The position numbers and the translations under genes were made by a program. This document shows, in pieces, positions 8,711 to 18,104 of a stretch of DNA of 64,000 nucleotides (the first letter of the stretch is position 1; every line of letters begins with the position of its first letter). The DNA is from Ignavibacteria bacterium. GTDB lineage: Bacteria; Bacteroidota; Ignavibacteria; Kapaibacteriales; UBA4661. The stretch lies in NCBI GenBank assembly GCA_014654705.1, contig JACVZY010000095.1, positions 69,045-133,044 of the forward strand, given 5' to 3'. The notes under the pieces were generated by a model. The model was given only the letters and a program-made list of their open reading frames with translations. It ran no database searches and was not told the origin of the DNA.

Positions 8711-10162
8711 ATGACCGAAACAGGTAAACAATTTAGCTTCTCTAAAGCAGTACTGCTGGCGCTGGATGTGCTGACGGCACTTCTGGCGGTACAAATCATC
8801 TTCGTCTTCCGCACCTCCGAAACGGTGATTGCATTCTCGCGCAAAGCCGGTGCGCTGTACAAGACCGAAGCGTTTATTTTTTACACGCTCGCCGCGCTTT
8901 CGATTCCGCTTTTCTTTCGATTGAACAATCTCTACAAATACCGCGTCGTTGCTAATCCGACCGACCAAATACCGCAAATTATCAAGTCGTATTTCACGCT
9001 TGGTATGGTGCTTTTGGTGCTACTGTTTTTCTTTCAAGACCGCGTACTGGCAACCTCTGCACGGGGATTTTGGCTGGGATTTGAACTATTGGGTATTGTC
9101 TTGGTGAGCATAGAGCGGGCGGTGGTATCGGTATTTGTGCAGAAGAGGAAATTTTTGCGCGATGAAATTGTGGCAAAAAAAGTCCTCATTTTGGGAGCCG
9201 GTCATGCCGGAGAAACGTTTGCATTACGTGTGCTGAACGACCCTGAACTTGGCATAGACAAAGCATATTTCCTTGATGACAACACAGAAAAAATCGGAAA
9301 GTCGCTGCTCGGTTTTCCGATATTAGGCAAAATTAGCGATGTGCAAGCCTCCGCAGTGGATATTGGCGCGGACGAAATTTTCATCACCATTAACGCCGTT
9401 ACTCGTGAGCGGCTTTTGGAAATTATTGAAGAATGTAAAAAAACAAAACTACCAATCAAAGTGTTCTCTCGGCATTTTCGTATTGTGCAGAACGAAATGG
9501 AAGGGCGTATTGTTTCCGGCGCACTGGAATTGCCTTCGCAAATGACGATTCATCCGGGGCTTGTTGCTAAGAGGATTGTGGATGTTCTCGTGGGCACAAC
9601 GGTATTTCTTATTGCGCTTATTCCCTGGGTGCTCATTGCTTTAGCAATTTGGCTCACCTCGCGGGGACCGATACTCTACACGTCGTATCGGATTGGCAAA
9701 GGCGGGCAACCGTTCAAAATGTTCAAGTTCCGCACGATGTACCTCAACGACGAGACCGAACACCGCGAAACCGCAGAGCAGCGTCTCAAAGAAGGTGTCC
9801 ATATGGGCAAGCCGGAGAACGACCCACGTATTACCCCCGTCGGACGCTTTTTGCGCAAGTATAGCATTGACGAGTTTCCGCAAATCCTGAACGTCCTGCG
9901 TGGCGAAATGAGCCTTGTCGGACCACGTCCTTGCTTGGATTACGAGATGCAATACTTTGAGGACTGGCATAAACGCCGCTTTCTGGTGCTACCGGGGCTG
10001 ACGGGGCTATGGCAGGTAACAGGCAGGCAAATTGACGGCTTGAGCCTGCACGATGCGATGATTCTGGATGTGTTTTATGCCGAAAACTTTACGATTTGGC
10101 TGGATATAAAAATCTTGCTCAAAACGATTCCCGTGGTGCTGTTTGGGAAAAGTAAAGTGTGA
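8711..10162 (+). CDS. Undecaprenyl-phosphate sugar phosphotransferase (exopolysaccharide initiation)
   Basis: A 483-residue polyprenyl glycosylphosphotransferase. Four N-terminal membrane helices (about residues 10-150) precede a CoA-binding-like domain (KKVLILGAGHAGETFALRVL). A further helix (KRIVDVLVGTTVFLIALIP) leads into the PglC/WbaP-type catalytic core with the motifs KMFKFRTMY, DPRITPVGRFLRKYSIDEFP and MSLVGPRPCLDYE, and a C-terminal PGLTGLWQVTGR. It should transfer a sugar-1-phosphate to undecaprenyl phosphate, starting exopolysaccharide or O-antigen synthesis. In-frame ATGs at 8534 and 8630 would overlap the upstream gene; 8711 gives the family length. No Wzx, Wzy or export genes are in the window. 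Confidence 0.88.
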   Translation: MTETGKQFSFSKAVLLALDVLTALLAVQIIFVFRTSETVIAFSRKAGALYKTEAFIFYTLAALSIPLFFRLNNLYKYRVVANPTDQIPQIIKSYFTLGMVLLVLLFFFQDRVLATSARGFWLGFELLGIVLVSIERAVVSVFVQKRKFLRDEIVAKKVLILGAGHAGETFALRVLNDPELGIDKAYFLDDNTEKIGKSLLGFPILGKISDVQASAVDIGADEIFITINAVTRERLLEIIEECKKTKLPIKVFSRHFRIVQNEMEGRIVSGALELPSQMTIHPGLVAKRIVDVLVGTTVFLIALIPWVLIALAIWLTSRGPILYTSYRIGKGGQPFKMFKFRTMYLNDETEHRETAEQRLKEGVHMGKPENDPRITPVGRFLRKYSIDEFPQILNVLRGEMSLVGPRPCLDYEMQYFEDWHKRRFLVLPGLTGLWQVTGRQIDGLSLHDAMILDVFYAENFTIWLDIKILLKTIPVVLFGKSKV

Positions 10163-10176
10163 TATCTATTCGTCAA

Positions 10177-11121
10177 CTATATCGCCCGCACTGCAATCGG
10201 CTCAAGATGCTGCTCAATAAGCGCCCGCTTCGCTTCATACTGCGGCGGAAGTTTTAATGACGTACCGAGCGAATTTTTATCTTCGTCAACAGCAAACCCA
10301 GGAGGATTAGTGGCGATTTCAAACAAAATGCCGCCCGGTTCGCGGTAGTAAATGGAATGAAAATACTGGCGATCAATCACGGGTGTCACCTCTAAGCCCT
10401 TTTCCAGCAGGATGTCACGAATGGCAAGCTGGGTCTCGCTTGTGTCGGTGCTAAATGCCAAATGATGAATCGTTCCCGCGCCTTGCAGCCCGTTACCGCC
10501 TTGCACCGCCCCGATAATATCCACATAATTTCCCGCCCCGCCTGCGCCTGCTTCAAATCTATATCGGTCGCCTTCTTGAGCAAGCAAACGGTGTTGCATC
10601 TGATTGGTGAGAAGATCTATCGTGCGGTCGCCCGTGCGCTCCTGAAGCGTCGCCGTGTAAAATCCACGAATAGCCACATCCGGCGGAATAGAAGCGCTTA
10701 TCCATGCCGGACGTGCATCATTCGCCGTGGCGACCAATTCAATGCCCAAGCCGTCGTTGTCATCGAAGCGAATAAACTCTTCGTTGAAGCGCCGAGCGGG
10801 TGGCTCAAAGGTAATGTTGAATTTTTTTAAACGTTCCATCCAGAAATTGAGAGCGCCGTCCGGCACGGAAAATGCGGTGTACGACATCTGCCCCGCACCA
10901 CGTCTGCCACGCTGGATATGCCCGAAAGGGAAAAACGTCATAATACTTCCGGGCGAGCCCGTTTCATCGCCATAGTACAAATGATAGACATCGGGGGCAT
11001 CAAAGTTGACCGTTTTTTTGAGAAGACGCAGTCCGAGTATGCCGGCATAGAAATCAACATTTGCCTGTGGAGCGCTTGCTATGGCTGTTACGTGGTGTAA
11101 ACCGTTGATGAGATTTGCCAT
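10177..11121 (-). CDS. Ring-cleaving dioxygenase, two VOC domains (MhqO/MhqE-like)
   Basis: A 314-residue protein of two glyoxalase/VOC domains. The first begins INGLHHVTAIASAPQANVDFYAGILGLRLLK-like (split here as GLHHVTAIA and NVDFYAGILGLRLL). The second has GTIHHLAFSTDTSETQLAIR and the C-terminal metal-ligand region GILFEIATNPPGFAVDE. Histidines in GLHH and TIHH and the glutamate in LFEIATN form the expected divalent-metal triad. Relatives are the hydroquinone/quinone-stress dioxygenases MhqO, MhqE and YkcA, so a role in detoxifying quinols is likely. It converges on the sugar transferase with only 14 bases between and sits downstream of nuoD. A functional link to quinone chemistry with nuoD is possible but unproven. 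Confidence 0.88.
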   Translation of the reverse strand: MANLINGLHHVTAIASAPQANVDFYAGILGLRLLKKTVNFDAPDVYHLYYGDETGSPGSIMTFFPFGHIQRGRRGAGQMSYTAFSVPDGALNFWMERLKKFNITFEPPARRFNEEFIRFDDNDGLGIELVATANDARPAWISASIPPDVAIRGFYTATLQERTGDRTIDLLTNQMQHRLLAQEGDRYRFEAGAGGAGNYVDIIGAVQGGNGLQGAGTIHHLAFSTDTSETQLAIRDILLEKGLEVTPVIDRQYFHSIYYREPGGILFEIATNPPGFAVDEDKNSLGTSLKLPPQYEAKRALIEQHLEPIAVRAI

Positions 11122-11261
11122 GACGATAAAATTGAGGTGGCTATGGTGGTGAAATGGTTAATTTCAGCAAAGAAAATGTCGATAACGAAGGAAGGTCTTA
11201 TTGTGCGTTGCTTTATAGCGCGCGACAACAAGACCTTTTCCACATTTTTTGCACAGATAAT

Positions 11262-12557
11262 TTACTTGTCAGCTTCGCCCATAACGGGGTCTATCGAGCC
11301 TATGATAGCGACTACATCAGAAATCATCGACCCTTCTGCCATGAATTGGAGTGCTTGCAGATTTGTCGTCGAGGGCGATTTGATTTTACACTTCCAAGGG
11401 TGTCCGGAGCCATCGCTGACCACGTAGAAGCCCAGCTCGCCTTTGGAGCCTTCAATTGAAGCATATACCTCGCCTTTGGGCGGCATGGTGCCGTAATTGA
11501 CCAGCATAAAATCATTGATAAGTTCTTCCATGCGGGTATAAATCTCAGCTTTGCGGGGAAGGACGTGTTTGGGGGCGTTTGCCATAACGGGACCTTTGAG
11601 CGTTTCGAGCTTGTCCAGCACTTGATGAAGAATTTTCACGCTTTCCCACATCTCCGCGCCGCGCACTTTGAAGCGTGCCCATGCGTCGCCGTCGGTATCG
11701 GTGATAACGTCGAAATCTACGTTGTCGTATTGCATATATGGCTTTACACGACGCAAATCATACGCTACGCCGGAGGCTCTGAGACAAGGTCCGGTCAAGC
11801 CGAGTGCAATCGCTTTCTCGCGGGGAACATAGCCCACACCTGCCATGCGGTCAATGAAAATGCGGTTCTTCATTACCAGACCTTCGCTGTCTTTCAGCAA
11901 TTTCGGAAATTCATTCAGCCAAGCACGTATTTTCTTGAGAAGTGCTGCGTCGGGGTCGTTCGCAACGCCACCGATGCGCGAGTAGCTTGTCGTAAAGCGT
12001 GCGCCGCAGATTTCCTCGAAAAGGTCATAGAGTTTTTCGCGCTCGGCAAATGTCCAGATAAATACGGTGAGCGCACCCACATCCATTGCGGTGCACCCCA
12101 TTGCCAGAAGGTGGTTGGAGATACGTGCCATTTCGCAGACCATCATGCGCACCCACTGCCCGCGTTCCGGCACTTCCACACCGGCGAGTTTTTCAAACGC
12201 CATAGTAACAGCGACGTTGTTGGACATGGGCGAAATATAGTCCAGTCGGTCGGTGTGAGGTATGAACTCATGATAATTCATGTTCTCGGCGAGTTTCTCG
12301 AACCCGCGATGCAGATACCCAAGTTCCGGTATGCACTTAATAACCGTTTCGCCATCCACTTTCAGCAGCACTCTCAGTACGCCGTGCGTGGCTGGATGCT
12401 GGGGACCCATGTTCAGAATCATTTCGTGTTCAAGCGGGTCATCAATCATAATGCTGGTATTATTATCCAGCACTTTTTGAATCATTTTGTTTTGCCGTGT
12501 GTGGCGCACCCGCTCAAGGGTCGAAGTGGCAGTCAGGGGTATGATGTCTCTATCCAT
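11262..12557 (-). CDS. nuoD: NADH-quinone oxidoreductase subunit D
   Basis: A 431-residue 49-kDa-type complex I subunit. Diagnostic motifs are MILNMGPQHPATHGVLRVLL, PELGYLHRGFEKLAE and the C-terminal MISDVVAIIGSIDPVMGEAD, which lines the quinone site with its partners. NuoD docks with NuoB and NuoC at the membrane-arm junction. In-frame ATGs at 12605, 12557 and 12485 are all possible; 12557 gives a slightly long protein, 12485 one of 407 residues that matches the core family, and none has a clear ribosome site. It is oriented alone: no other nuo gene lies on either side, which is unusual because nuoA-N normally form one operon. No frameshift or missing core motif is visible. Confidence 0.92.
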   Translation of the reverse strand: MDRDIIPLTATSTLERVRHTRQNKMIQKVLDNNTSIMIDDPLEHEMILNMGPQHPATHGVLRVLLKVDGETVIKCIPELGYLHRGFEKLAENMNYHEFIPHTDRLDYISPMSNNVAVTMAFEKLAGVEVPERGQWVRMMVCEMARISNHLLAMGCTAMDVGALTVFIWTFAEREKLYDLFEEICGARFTTSYSRIGGVANDPDAALLKKIRAWLNEFPKLLKDSEGLVMKNRIFIDRMAGVGYVPREKAIALGLTGPCLRASGVAYDLRRVKPYMQYDNVDFDVITDTDGDAWARFKVRGAEMWESVKILHQVLDKLETLKGPVMANAPKHVLPRKAEIYTRMEELINDFMLVNYGTMPPKGEVYASIEGSKGELGFYVVSDGSGHPWKCKIKSPSTTNLQALQFMAEGSMISDVVAIIGSIDPVMGEADK

Positions 12558-12828
12558 AGCGCTTTTCTGAAATGTGGGGAAATAGAGTGTCGATGTCGTT
12601 AGCAAAGGTCAAAGCTACGAAATAATGCCTAAAAAAAAAAGTCTGCTATGGTTCAACTATGACTTTTGGGTATAGGCAAAGATGACGGCAGGGCATAGAA
12701 AGTCCTGACGAAGAGCATCATGTTTTGGAGGGGCAAAACAACGATTTTTGTTCTGAATCAAACAACAACAAATCAAATGACAATTCGTTACAACTTCTTC
12801 TTTTACCATTTTTCGCGTGAGTCTTGCC

Positions 12829-15800
12829 ATGTACCCCTACTCTAACTCCTTGCCACTCAGAAGTCATTATGTGCGCATGATGCTTTGCATCTTTTTTCTG
12901 AGTCTTGCCATTGCCTTTTCGCTAGATGCCCAAACGCTCAATCTTTTTGAGCCAATTCCAGTTGGTGCGCAAACCGCATCAGCTCGTCTCCAAAGCGCGT
13001 CGCGTCGCGCCGAACAAGCATTTTCCAAATATTCACTGCTTTCCCTCCGCCAAGACGCTTTCCGGCAAATGCTTTCCCGTAAGCAGCAGAACCTCGCCCT
13101 TGCTCTGCCGATACAAGGGCGGGCAGTCAATATCTCCTTGCAGCCCTATAATCCCTTTTCGCGCAATGCGACGTTTACCGCAAAAACCTCAAGCGGCGAA
13201 GTCCCCATCGTACTCGACGACGATTTTATGCTCTACCGAGGCACGATTGATGGCGAGAAATCCTCACAAGTCAACATGAGCGTAAGCGGTGGTAAAGTCC
13301 TGCTGACACTAAATTCCGGCGGTCAAACTCTGACAATTGAATCCGTGCCGAGTAGCGAAGAGACTTCATCCCCAAATACGTCCGATGAGAATGACGGCGT
13401 TTACGCACTGTATGCGTCGGACGACCTCAAGCAAGCACGAACCTTTTCCTGCGACGCGCCCGATGTTGAACAAGACCATGACCACACGGCGCAGCAATCC
13501 TCAAAAAATGGCGCACAGCTGCAATCCGCACAACGCCTTGAGGCGGAAATCGCTATTGTGATTGACTACGCAACATATCAGGCACTCGGCTCAAGCCAAT
13601 CGCAAGCCACGCAGTATGCTGCCGCCGTTATCGCTGCTGTGTCGCAAATCTACGAGCGCGACATTAACACTCAGCTTCGCGTTTCCCATGTTCAAGTCTG
13701 GACAACACCAGACCCATATGCCGGTTTGAACACAACCGGTTCGGTGCTGACTTCAATGCAAAATATCTGGAGTACCACGCAAGGCAGTATCAACCGTGAT
13801 TTGGCACACCTCCTCTCCTCACGGACGCTCGGCGGAGGCGTTGCGTACTTGAATGCGCTCTGTAGCAGAAATATTGGCTATGGTGTTTCGGCAAATCTAC
13901 GGGCTGCGTTCCCGATTGATCCGGGTTGGACAACGATTGTTGTGGCGCATGAACTCGGTCATAATTTTGGCTCTCCGCATACGCATAGTTGCTCATGGGC
14001 TGGTGGTCCGCTGGACAGGTGCGCTATTCAGCCCGGGGAAACGTGTATTCCCGCCGTTGTCAGAAGTCGCGGTACGATTATGAGCTATTGCCACACCCTT
14101 GCTGGCGGTATCTCCAATATAGATGTCATGTTCCATCCACAATGCGCAGCGCTTATGCGTACTCGCGCTGAGGCGGCGTCGTGCCTTACTGCGCCCAGTG
14201 TTGTTACGCCCACCGCCACTATCACGTCCTTCAGCCCTGCAAGCGGCGCTCAGGGAACATCAGTCGTTATTTCCGGCACAAACTTCACCAATGTAAGTGC
14301 CGTGCGCTTTGGTGGTGTAGCGGCACAATCCTTCACCGTCAATAGCCCGACAAGTATTACTGCCACGGTTGCCTCCGGTGCGAGCGGCGTGATACAAGTT
14401 GTTACGGCAAATAATACCGCACTTTCTGCCCAACAATTTACCTTTACTCTACCGCCTGCGTCTATTGCCTCTTTTTCGCCGACAAGTGCCGGGCAGGGCA
14501 TACCGATTATTATCACCGGCACGGGCTTTACCAACGTGACAGCAGTGCGCTTTGGCAACACCAATGCTGCCTTTTATACTGTCAATAGCTCCACGCAAAT
14601 CACAGCAGTTGTCGGCGCAGGCGCTAGTGGCACGGTGCAAGTCGTGACAGCGCAAGGCACAGCCACTTCCGCGCAGAACTTCACCTTTATTGCGCCGTTG
14701 CCGCCCGCCTCCATCAGCTCATTCTCACCGACAAGCGGTGTACGGGGTACGTCGGTGGTAATTACAGGAACTAATTTCACCAACGTCAGCGCTGTGCGCT
14801 TTGGCGGAGTTGCGGCGCAATCGTTTACGGTCAATAGCGCTACACGCATTACCGCAATTGTTGGTGCAGGTGCAACCGGAACCGTGCAAGTCGCTACACT
14901 TGCCAATACAGCATTTTCCTCGCAAGCATTTAGTTTTAGTGGTGCTACAAACGGCGGAGGTAATGGCGGACAACAGCTTTCGGCAATTAGTTCTTTTTCT
15001 CCTGTAAGTGGTGCTGTCGGCACTGCTATACTTATCACGGGAAGTGGCTTTAACTTGGCAAGTGCCGTGCGTATCGGTGGTGTCAATGCCGCTTACTTCA
15101 CGGTTCTGGACGACACACGAATTACCGCAATTGTAGGGCAAAGCGGTGCAACAGGCGCAATCCAAGTTGTAACACCAACCAATACGGCAACATCCTCACA
15201 GTCGTTTACTGTAACAGGAACGAATAACGGTAATGGTGGCAATGGTAGCAACGGCGGTAATGGCGGTAATGGCGGGCAACAACTCGCTGTTATTACCTCT
15301 ATCTCGCCCACACGTGGCGGCAGAGGAACAAGCGTTGTCATTTTGGGTACGAACTTCCAGAATGCAAGCGTGGTGCGCTTTGGCGGCGTAGAGGCGCAGT
15401 CCTTTACGATTAACAGCCCGACACAAATCACAGCGATTGTGGGCGTAGGCGCGACAGGCGCCGTTGAGGTTGTAACACCGACAAATACACCTGCTTCATC
15501 ACAGATATTCACCTTCCCAAGCGGCGTTCAGCCCACGACCTCAGCATTGTCCTTCCCGGCACTGCGCATTAATAGCTCTTTCACAATGAATCTTTCCCTG
15601 CAAAATACCGCATCTACTGGCTTCGCATTTCGTTCGGTGGTTATCACCGGCGCGGATGCGAGTGATTTTACTATCATCAGCAATTCCCACGTCGTCGGTA
15701 CAACCTTAGGTGGCGGTGAGATACAAACTCTTTCTATCCGTTACCGTCCTAGCGTCTCACGAAGCCGCTCAGCGATTATTCGACTTACCTACGACGGACA

Positions 15801-17496
15801 AGCAGAACCGATTGAAGTTCTTTTGACGGGCGAGGTGGATACAAGCGCTCTCTTATCGGTGAGTCCTTCGGCACTAACCTTGCCACGTACGCGGGTCGGC
15901 GATGCTTCTACGCCCATTGCATATGAAATTCAAGGCTGGAGTATTACTTCCGCTATTGGTCTGTCTGTTTCAGGCGACATTCAGATAGCATTGTCTTCCA
16001 CAGGCACGTGGCAATCGCGCTTAGAAATACCTACTCCATCTCGCCAAGATACGTCAGTATTTCGCGCTGTGATTTGGGTTCGTTTCTCACCCCGTCAAGA
16101 CGGCACGGTTGAGGGGCGCATTACGCATTGGTCGGGTAATTCTGTTGCCGTGCTGCCGATTATCGGCTTTACGCAACGTGCTTTTATCACCCACGAGCCG
16201 GAACTTCGCTTGGGTACGATTCCGTTTGGACAAAGCACCGTTGCGTCGTACTTCCTTCGTGTAACGAACATTGATGCTCCCCTCAGCGTTACCGCAGCAA
16301 CGGGTGTAATGATTTCAATGGGCATGAACGGTCCTTGGCAAAACAGCCTCACGCTCGTCCCACTTGAGAACACAATCTCTGCGCCGATTTTTGTTCGCTA
16401 TGAAGCTAGTGCATCAGGCGCATTCACAAGCCGCATCACGCATAGCGTTGGGGCGACAAGCGCCTCAATTCTTGTTCGTGCTGATGTTGTGCAGCCCGTC
16501 GTAACGTTCCGCGCACCGCAGATTCTGCAAGGAATAATAAATTTTGGGTATGTCCCGCAGCGCTTGAGTTCGACTGCAACTTATTGGTTAGAAGCTACGA
16601 ATGTAACGACACCTATCACAATTTCTGCTTCCAGCGGCTTCACTCTTGCTTTGGCAGACAACGGTTCATGGAGCGAATCGCTTACCATCACGCCGCAAAA
16701 CGGGCGTTTACAGCAATACATCTTTGTTCGTTTTCAGCCACGCTGGGAAGGTATTTTTGCCGGAGCGCTTACGCATCGGATGAATGGTACAACAGCGACT
16801 CTGCGTTTGCTGGGTTCATCGCTTATGCCTACCCTGAGCGTTTCGGCAAGCAGACTTGATTTTGGCACAATTTCCAAGGCGCAGTCAGCAAGCATAGTTC
16901 GCTCTTATCAACTGCAAGCAGATGGAATCACCCGGCCGATTCACGTTAGCATTCCGCAAGGCGCAGAAGCAAGCCTCAGCGCTCACGGACCGTGGTTGCA
17001 GAATCTAATGTTGACGCCCATTTCAGCACAAGTTCACACCAACATTTTTGTTCGTACCACCACAGCAATTATCGGGCGGGAATATCGCGCAGAAATTGTG
17101 CATAGCGCCAGCGAAAACGGGGCATCTATTGTTTCAAGCGTTTTTCTGACCGCAAACCTTCCGCAAAACAACCCGATTGTGAACGATTCTCCTGTCGGCA
17201 CTGCCTCACTCGATGGCATGGCGCAGGCGCAAAGCTACCCCAATCCTTTCAGCGAAGAAACAACTCTCGTGTGGAATCAGGCGGAAAGCGGCTCGGTGCG
17301 AGTGGTAGTAAGTTCAGCGAATGGTGTAGTGGTGCGGACGCTTCTTCTTCCAAGCCTGCCATCCGGCGAACAGCGCATACTCTGGGACGGACGCGACGAG
17401 AATGGGCAAGCCCTTGCAAGCGGTGTCTATGCGGCACAGATTGTTGTGGACGGCAAGAACTCAGCTAGGCGAGTAATGATGGTGCTTGCTCGGTGA
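12829..17496 (+). CDS. Secreted reprolysin-like metalloprotease with IPT/TIG repeats and T9SS sorting domain
   Basis: A 1555-residue secreted protein. A signal peptide (residues about 15-34, ending LDAQ) is followed by a propeptide-like region and a metalloprotease domain with the zinc motif HELGHNFGSPH (His374, Glu375) and a downstream Met-turn (IMSYCH), the M12B/M72-type arrangement. Five IPT/TIG repeats follow (about residues 460-900), each with FSPxSGxxGTSVVI and FTNVSAVRFGG-like strands, joined by Gly/Asn linkers. A choice-of-anchor-like segment and about four further beta-sandwich repeats of roughly 100 residues (ending VRFxPxxxGxxxGxxTH) come next. The C-terminus (YPNPFSEETTLVW, then GVYAAQIVV) is a type A T9SS sorting domain. 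It is probably surface-attached or released and degrades extracellular protein. A GTG four codons upstream is an alternative start. Confidence 0.9.
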   Translation: MYPYSNSLPLRSHYVRMMLCIFFLSLAIAFSLDAQTLNLFEPIPVGAQTASARLQSASRRAEQAFSKYSLLSLRQDAFRQMLSRKQQNLALALPIQGRAVNISLQPYNPFSRNATFTAKTSSGEVPIVLDDDFMLYRGTIDGEKSSQVNMSVSGGKVLLTLNSGGQTLTIESVPSSEETSSPNTSDENDGVYALYASDDLKQARTFSCDAPDVEQDHDHTAQQSSKNGAQLQSAQRLEAEIAIVIDYATYQALGSSQSQATQYAAAVIAAVSQIYERDINTQLRVSHVQVWTTPDPYAGLNTTGSVLTSMQNIWSTTQGSINRDLAHLLSSRTLGGGVAYLNALCSRNIGYGVSANLRAAFPIDPGWTTIVVAHELGHNFGSPHTHSCSWAGGPLDRCAIQPGETCIPAVVRSRGTIMSYCHTLAGGISNIDVMFHPQCAALMRTRAEAASCLTAPSVVTPTATITSFSPASGAQGTSVVISGTNFTNVSAVRFGGVAAQSFTVNSPTSITATVASGASGVIQVVTANNTALSAQQFTFTLPPASIASFSPTSAGQGIPIIITGTGFTNVTAVRFGNTNAAFYTVNSSTQITAVVGAGASGTVQVVTAQGTATSAQNFTFIAPLPPASISSFSPTSGVRGTSVVITGTNFTNVSAVRFGGVAAQSFTVNSATRITAIVGAGATGTVQVATLANTAFSSQAFSFSGATNGGGNGGQQLSAISSFSPVSGAVGTAILITGSGFNLASAVRIGGVNAAYFTVLDDTRITAIVGQSGATGAIQVVTPTNTATSSQSFTVTGTNNGNGGNGSNGGNGGNGGQQLAVITSISPTRGGRGTSVVILGTNFQNASVVRFGGVEAQSFTINSPTQITAIVGVGATGAVEVVTPTNTPASSQIFTFPSGVQPTTSALSFPALRINSSFTMNLSLQNTASTGFAFRSVVITGADASDFTIISNSHVVGTTLGGGEIQTLSIRYRPSVSRSRSAIIRLTYDGQAEPIEVLLTGEVDTSALLSVSPSALTLPRTRVGDASTPIAYEIQGWSITSAIGLSVSGDIQIALSSTGTWQSRLEIPTPSRQDTSVFRAVIWVRFSPRQDGTVEGRITHWSGNSVAVLPIIGFTQRAFITHEPELRLGTIPFGQSTVASYFLRVTNIDAPLSVTAATGVMISMGMNGPWQNSLTLVPLENTISAPIFVRYEASASGAFTSRITHSVGATSASILVRADVVQPVVTFRAPQILQGIINFGYVPQRLSSTATYWLEATNVTTPITISASSGFTLALADNGSWSESLTITPQNGRLQQYIFVRFQPRWEGIFAGALTHRMNGTTATLRLLGSSLMPTLSVSASRLDFGTISKAQSASIVRSYQLQADGITRPIHVSIPQGAEASLSAHGPWLQNLMLTPISAQVHTNIFVRTTTAIIGREYRAEIVHSASENGASIVSSVFLTANLPQNNPIVNDSPVGTASLDGMAQAQSYPNPFSEETTLVWNQAESGSVRVVVSSANGVVVRTLLLPSLPSGEQRILWDGRDENGQALASGVYAAQIVVDGKNSARRVMMVLAR

Positions 17497-17529
17497 CATC
17501 TTGTTTCGTAAAGGCTGTTTGAAAAATCA

Positions 17530-17700
17530 TTATTTGGCTAATCGACCGAGCAACAGCCAAATCATGGTAAGTTCAACGAAGGCTTGATGGGGTTGCCGTA
17601 ACCGTTCATAATCTGTGGCTAACCGTCGTGCAAACGAGAGCCAAGCGAAGGTTCTTTCAATAACCCCGTCGATTGAGCGGAAGAAATTCTTTCTTCTGCG
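17530..17700 (-). pseudogene. IS5-like transposase C-terminal remnant
   Basis: Read on the minus strand, this 57-codon piece gives GVIERTFAWLSFARRLATDYE, then RQPHQAFVELTMIWLLLGRL and a TAA stop (17530-17532). That matches the conserved C-terminal end of IS5-family DDE transposases, including the glutamate in the VIERTFAWL box. The rest of the transposase is missing: the frame meets a stop at 17707-17709, where sequence matching a different transposase begins. No terminal inverted repeats are visible, so it is a dead fragment. Confidence 0.75.
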
Positions 17701-17713
17701 CGTAGCCTAGCGG

Positions 17714-18004
17714 TTGCTCTGGCTGACCTACAGTGCTCGGACTCAACCTCAGAGTTCATGCGAAATCTTTTTGAAGCCGCATGAAGGGCTTGCCCTTCAT
17801 GCGGTTGTTTGCACGGGTGAGGATATGCCAACAGAAGCACAGACCTTAGAGCAAGCAGTATTGTGGATAGCCCGTTTGGGCGGCTTTCTTGCCTGCAAAC
17901 GCGATGGCTTTCCGAGGGTGAAAGTTTTGTGGCTCGGTTGGAGCCGTTTGACCGACATTGTCCGCACGTGGTTAATTGCCAAAGAACACTTTTCTCCCTC
18001 GTAA
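17714..18004 (+). pseudogene. IS4-like transposase C-terminal remnant
   Basis: Read on the plus strand, this piece gives LLWLTYSARTQPQSSC, then EQAVLWIARLGGFLACKRDG and VLWLGWSRLTDIVRTWLIA before a TAA stop. That order of motifs is the C-terminal end of IS4-family transposases (LTYxART, IARLGGFLxRKxDG, WRGWxRL). An in-frame TAG at 17708-17710 lies just upstream, where the family sequence would continue, and the catalytic core is absent. It lies tail-to-head against the IS5-like remnant, so two unrelated insertions decayed at one site. Confidence 0.75.
17777..17804. repeat. Perfect 13-bp inverted repeat with 2-nt loop
   Basis: CCGCATGAAGGGC (17777-17789), TT, then the exact complement GCCCTTCATGCGG (17792-17804). 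It lies inside the IS4-like remnant and encodes HEGLALHA there. Confidence 0.85.
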
Positions 18005-18104
18005 AAACTTCCAAAGCTTGCTCTATGACTTATGGGTAATGGATAGGTGAGAAGGTAGGGGTTGAGGGGGCTGTTTACATAAAATTCTGTACACACATAC
18101 ATAC

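Noticed and set aside
11565-12602. Plus-strand frame of 345 codons
   Set aside because: Antisense shadow of nuoD, which carries all family motifs on the minus strand.
14209-15520. Repeated DNA in the protease gene
   Set aside because: Explained by IPT/TIG protein repeats; not a mobile or CRISPR element.
17619-18014. Minus-strand frame of 131 codons
   Set aside because: It runs across the junction of two transposase remnants in a frame that matches neither.
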